Assembly (NCBI GenBank): GCA_900550395.1
Contig: URSD01000012.1
Span: 1 to 62,463, forward strand
Direction of reading: 5' to 3'
Length of the DNA: 62,463 nucleotides
Source: an uncultured Porphyromonadaceae bacterium
Lineage (GTDB): Bacteria; Bacteroidota; Bacteroidia; Bacteroidales; Muribaculaceae
A program made the translations under genes and the position numbers. The notes under the pieces are model-generated. The model was not told the origin of the DNA and ran no database searches. It was given only the letters and a program-made list of their open reading frames with translations. This document shows, in pieces, positions 62,323-62,463 of the stretch. Position 1 is the stretch's first letter. Every line of letters starts with the position of its first letter.

Positions 62323-62463
62323 GTGAGAAGTTAGGAGTGTGAAGTGAGGAGTTGCGCCTGTGGTGGCGACGAGGATAGTGTAGCATAGGGAGCAACGGTT
62401 GTTGAGGAACAGGGCGTAGTGGAGGAGCAGGCGGCTGATGGCGGCGTGCTCGGCGGCTGATAC

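Noticed and set aside
62142..62463. An open frame entering from the right edge on the minus strand and running to TAA at 62140-62142
   Set aside because: Part of it crosses the repeat, the text is not recognisable, and no start is visible; it might be the end of a gene outside the window but cannot be supported.
1..62463. tRNA, rRNA or CRISPR array
   Set aside because: No cloverleaf, rRNA segment or regularly spaced short repeats were found by eye on either strand; a tRNAscan or CRISPR search would be decisive.

Overview
The window reads as chromosome of a GC-rich (roughly 58-60% by eye) gut Bacteroidales, most likely Muribaculaceae. This is inference from three things: families largely confined to Bacteroidota (DUF5683, DUF5715, DUF4886, an OmpA/TonB-type beta-barrel tail, the parA-parB-DUF5683-lytic transglycosylase run), Bacteroidota-style promoters (-7 TAnnTTTG, with a -33 TTTG about 20 nt upstream), and weak or absent Shine-Dalgarno sequences. 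No rRNA, tRNA, CRISPR array, transposase, integrase or phage gene was seen.

Layout. 1-356: tail of an outer-membrane beta-barrel receptor. 357-3440: an AT-rich accessory islet with a multi-pass membrane protein and a YhcG/DUF1016 nuclease, marked by three copies of one promoter-like repeat. 3443-10439: a tightly overlapping run (thioredoxin-like lipoprotein, M15-like DUF5715 lipoprotein, AsmA-like protein, HAD phosphatase, aroB). 10440-16606 (minus): an RND efflux operon in which the inner-membrane pump and the outer-membrane channel are one open reading frame, followed by mgsA. 16731-19491 (minus): grpE-dnaJ and ispE. 19601-26319: typA, folP, cdaA, a PglC-like/PglD-like pair and a secreted pullulanase; surE faces them. 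27388-36305: an accessory ATPase, then parA-parB-DUF5683-lytic transglycosylase, an OPT transporter and a MATE exporter.

36285-41187 (minus) is the most unusual locus: a zinc-ribbon/one-TM protein of about 1017 aa overlapping or abutting a protein with an N-terminal caspase/CHAT-like His-Cys arrangement, a beta-sandwich region and a C-terminal DUF4062 (TIR-like) domain. I read this as a candidate conflict or signalling system. 41380-46611: a phosphoethanolamine-transferase-like enzyme, a secreted alpha-amylase and a DUF4886 lipoprotein. 46657-51539 (minus): a PiT phosphate transporter and a histidine kinase/response regulator pair, with a Pho-box-like duplicated segment upstream of the transporter. 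51685-54282: clpB. 55191-61718: hslR-like/pth/rplY, a ZIP transporter, pdxA, rlmN, fabF and acpP.

The long non-coding gaps near 49, 54.7 and 62.2 kb are not empty. They carry dispersed multi-hairpin repeats. One family has three copies in the window, and one stem shows a compensatory C-G to T-A change between copies, which suggests that the folded structure matters. All functional names come from reading the translated sequence and from memory of protein families. No database search was run.
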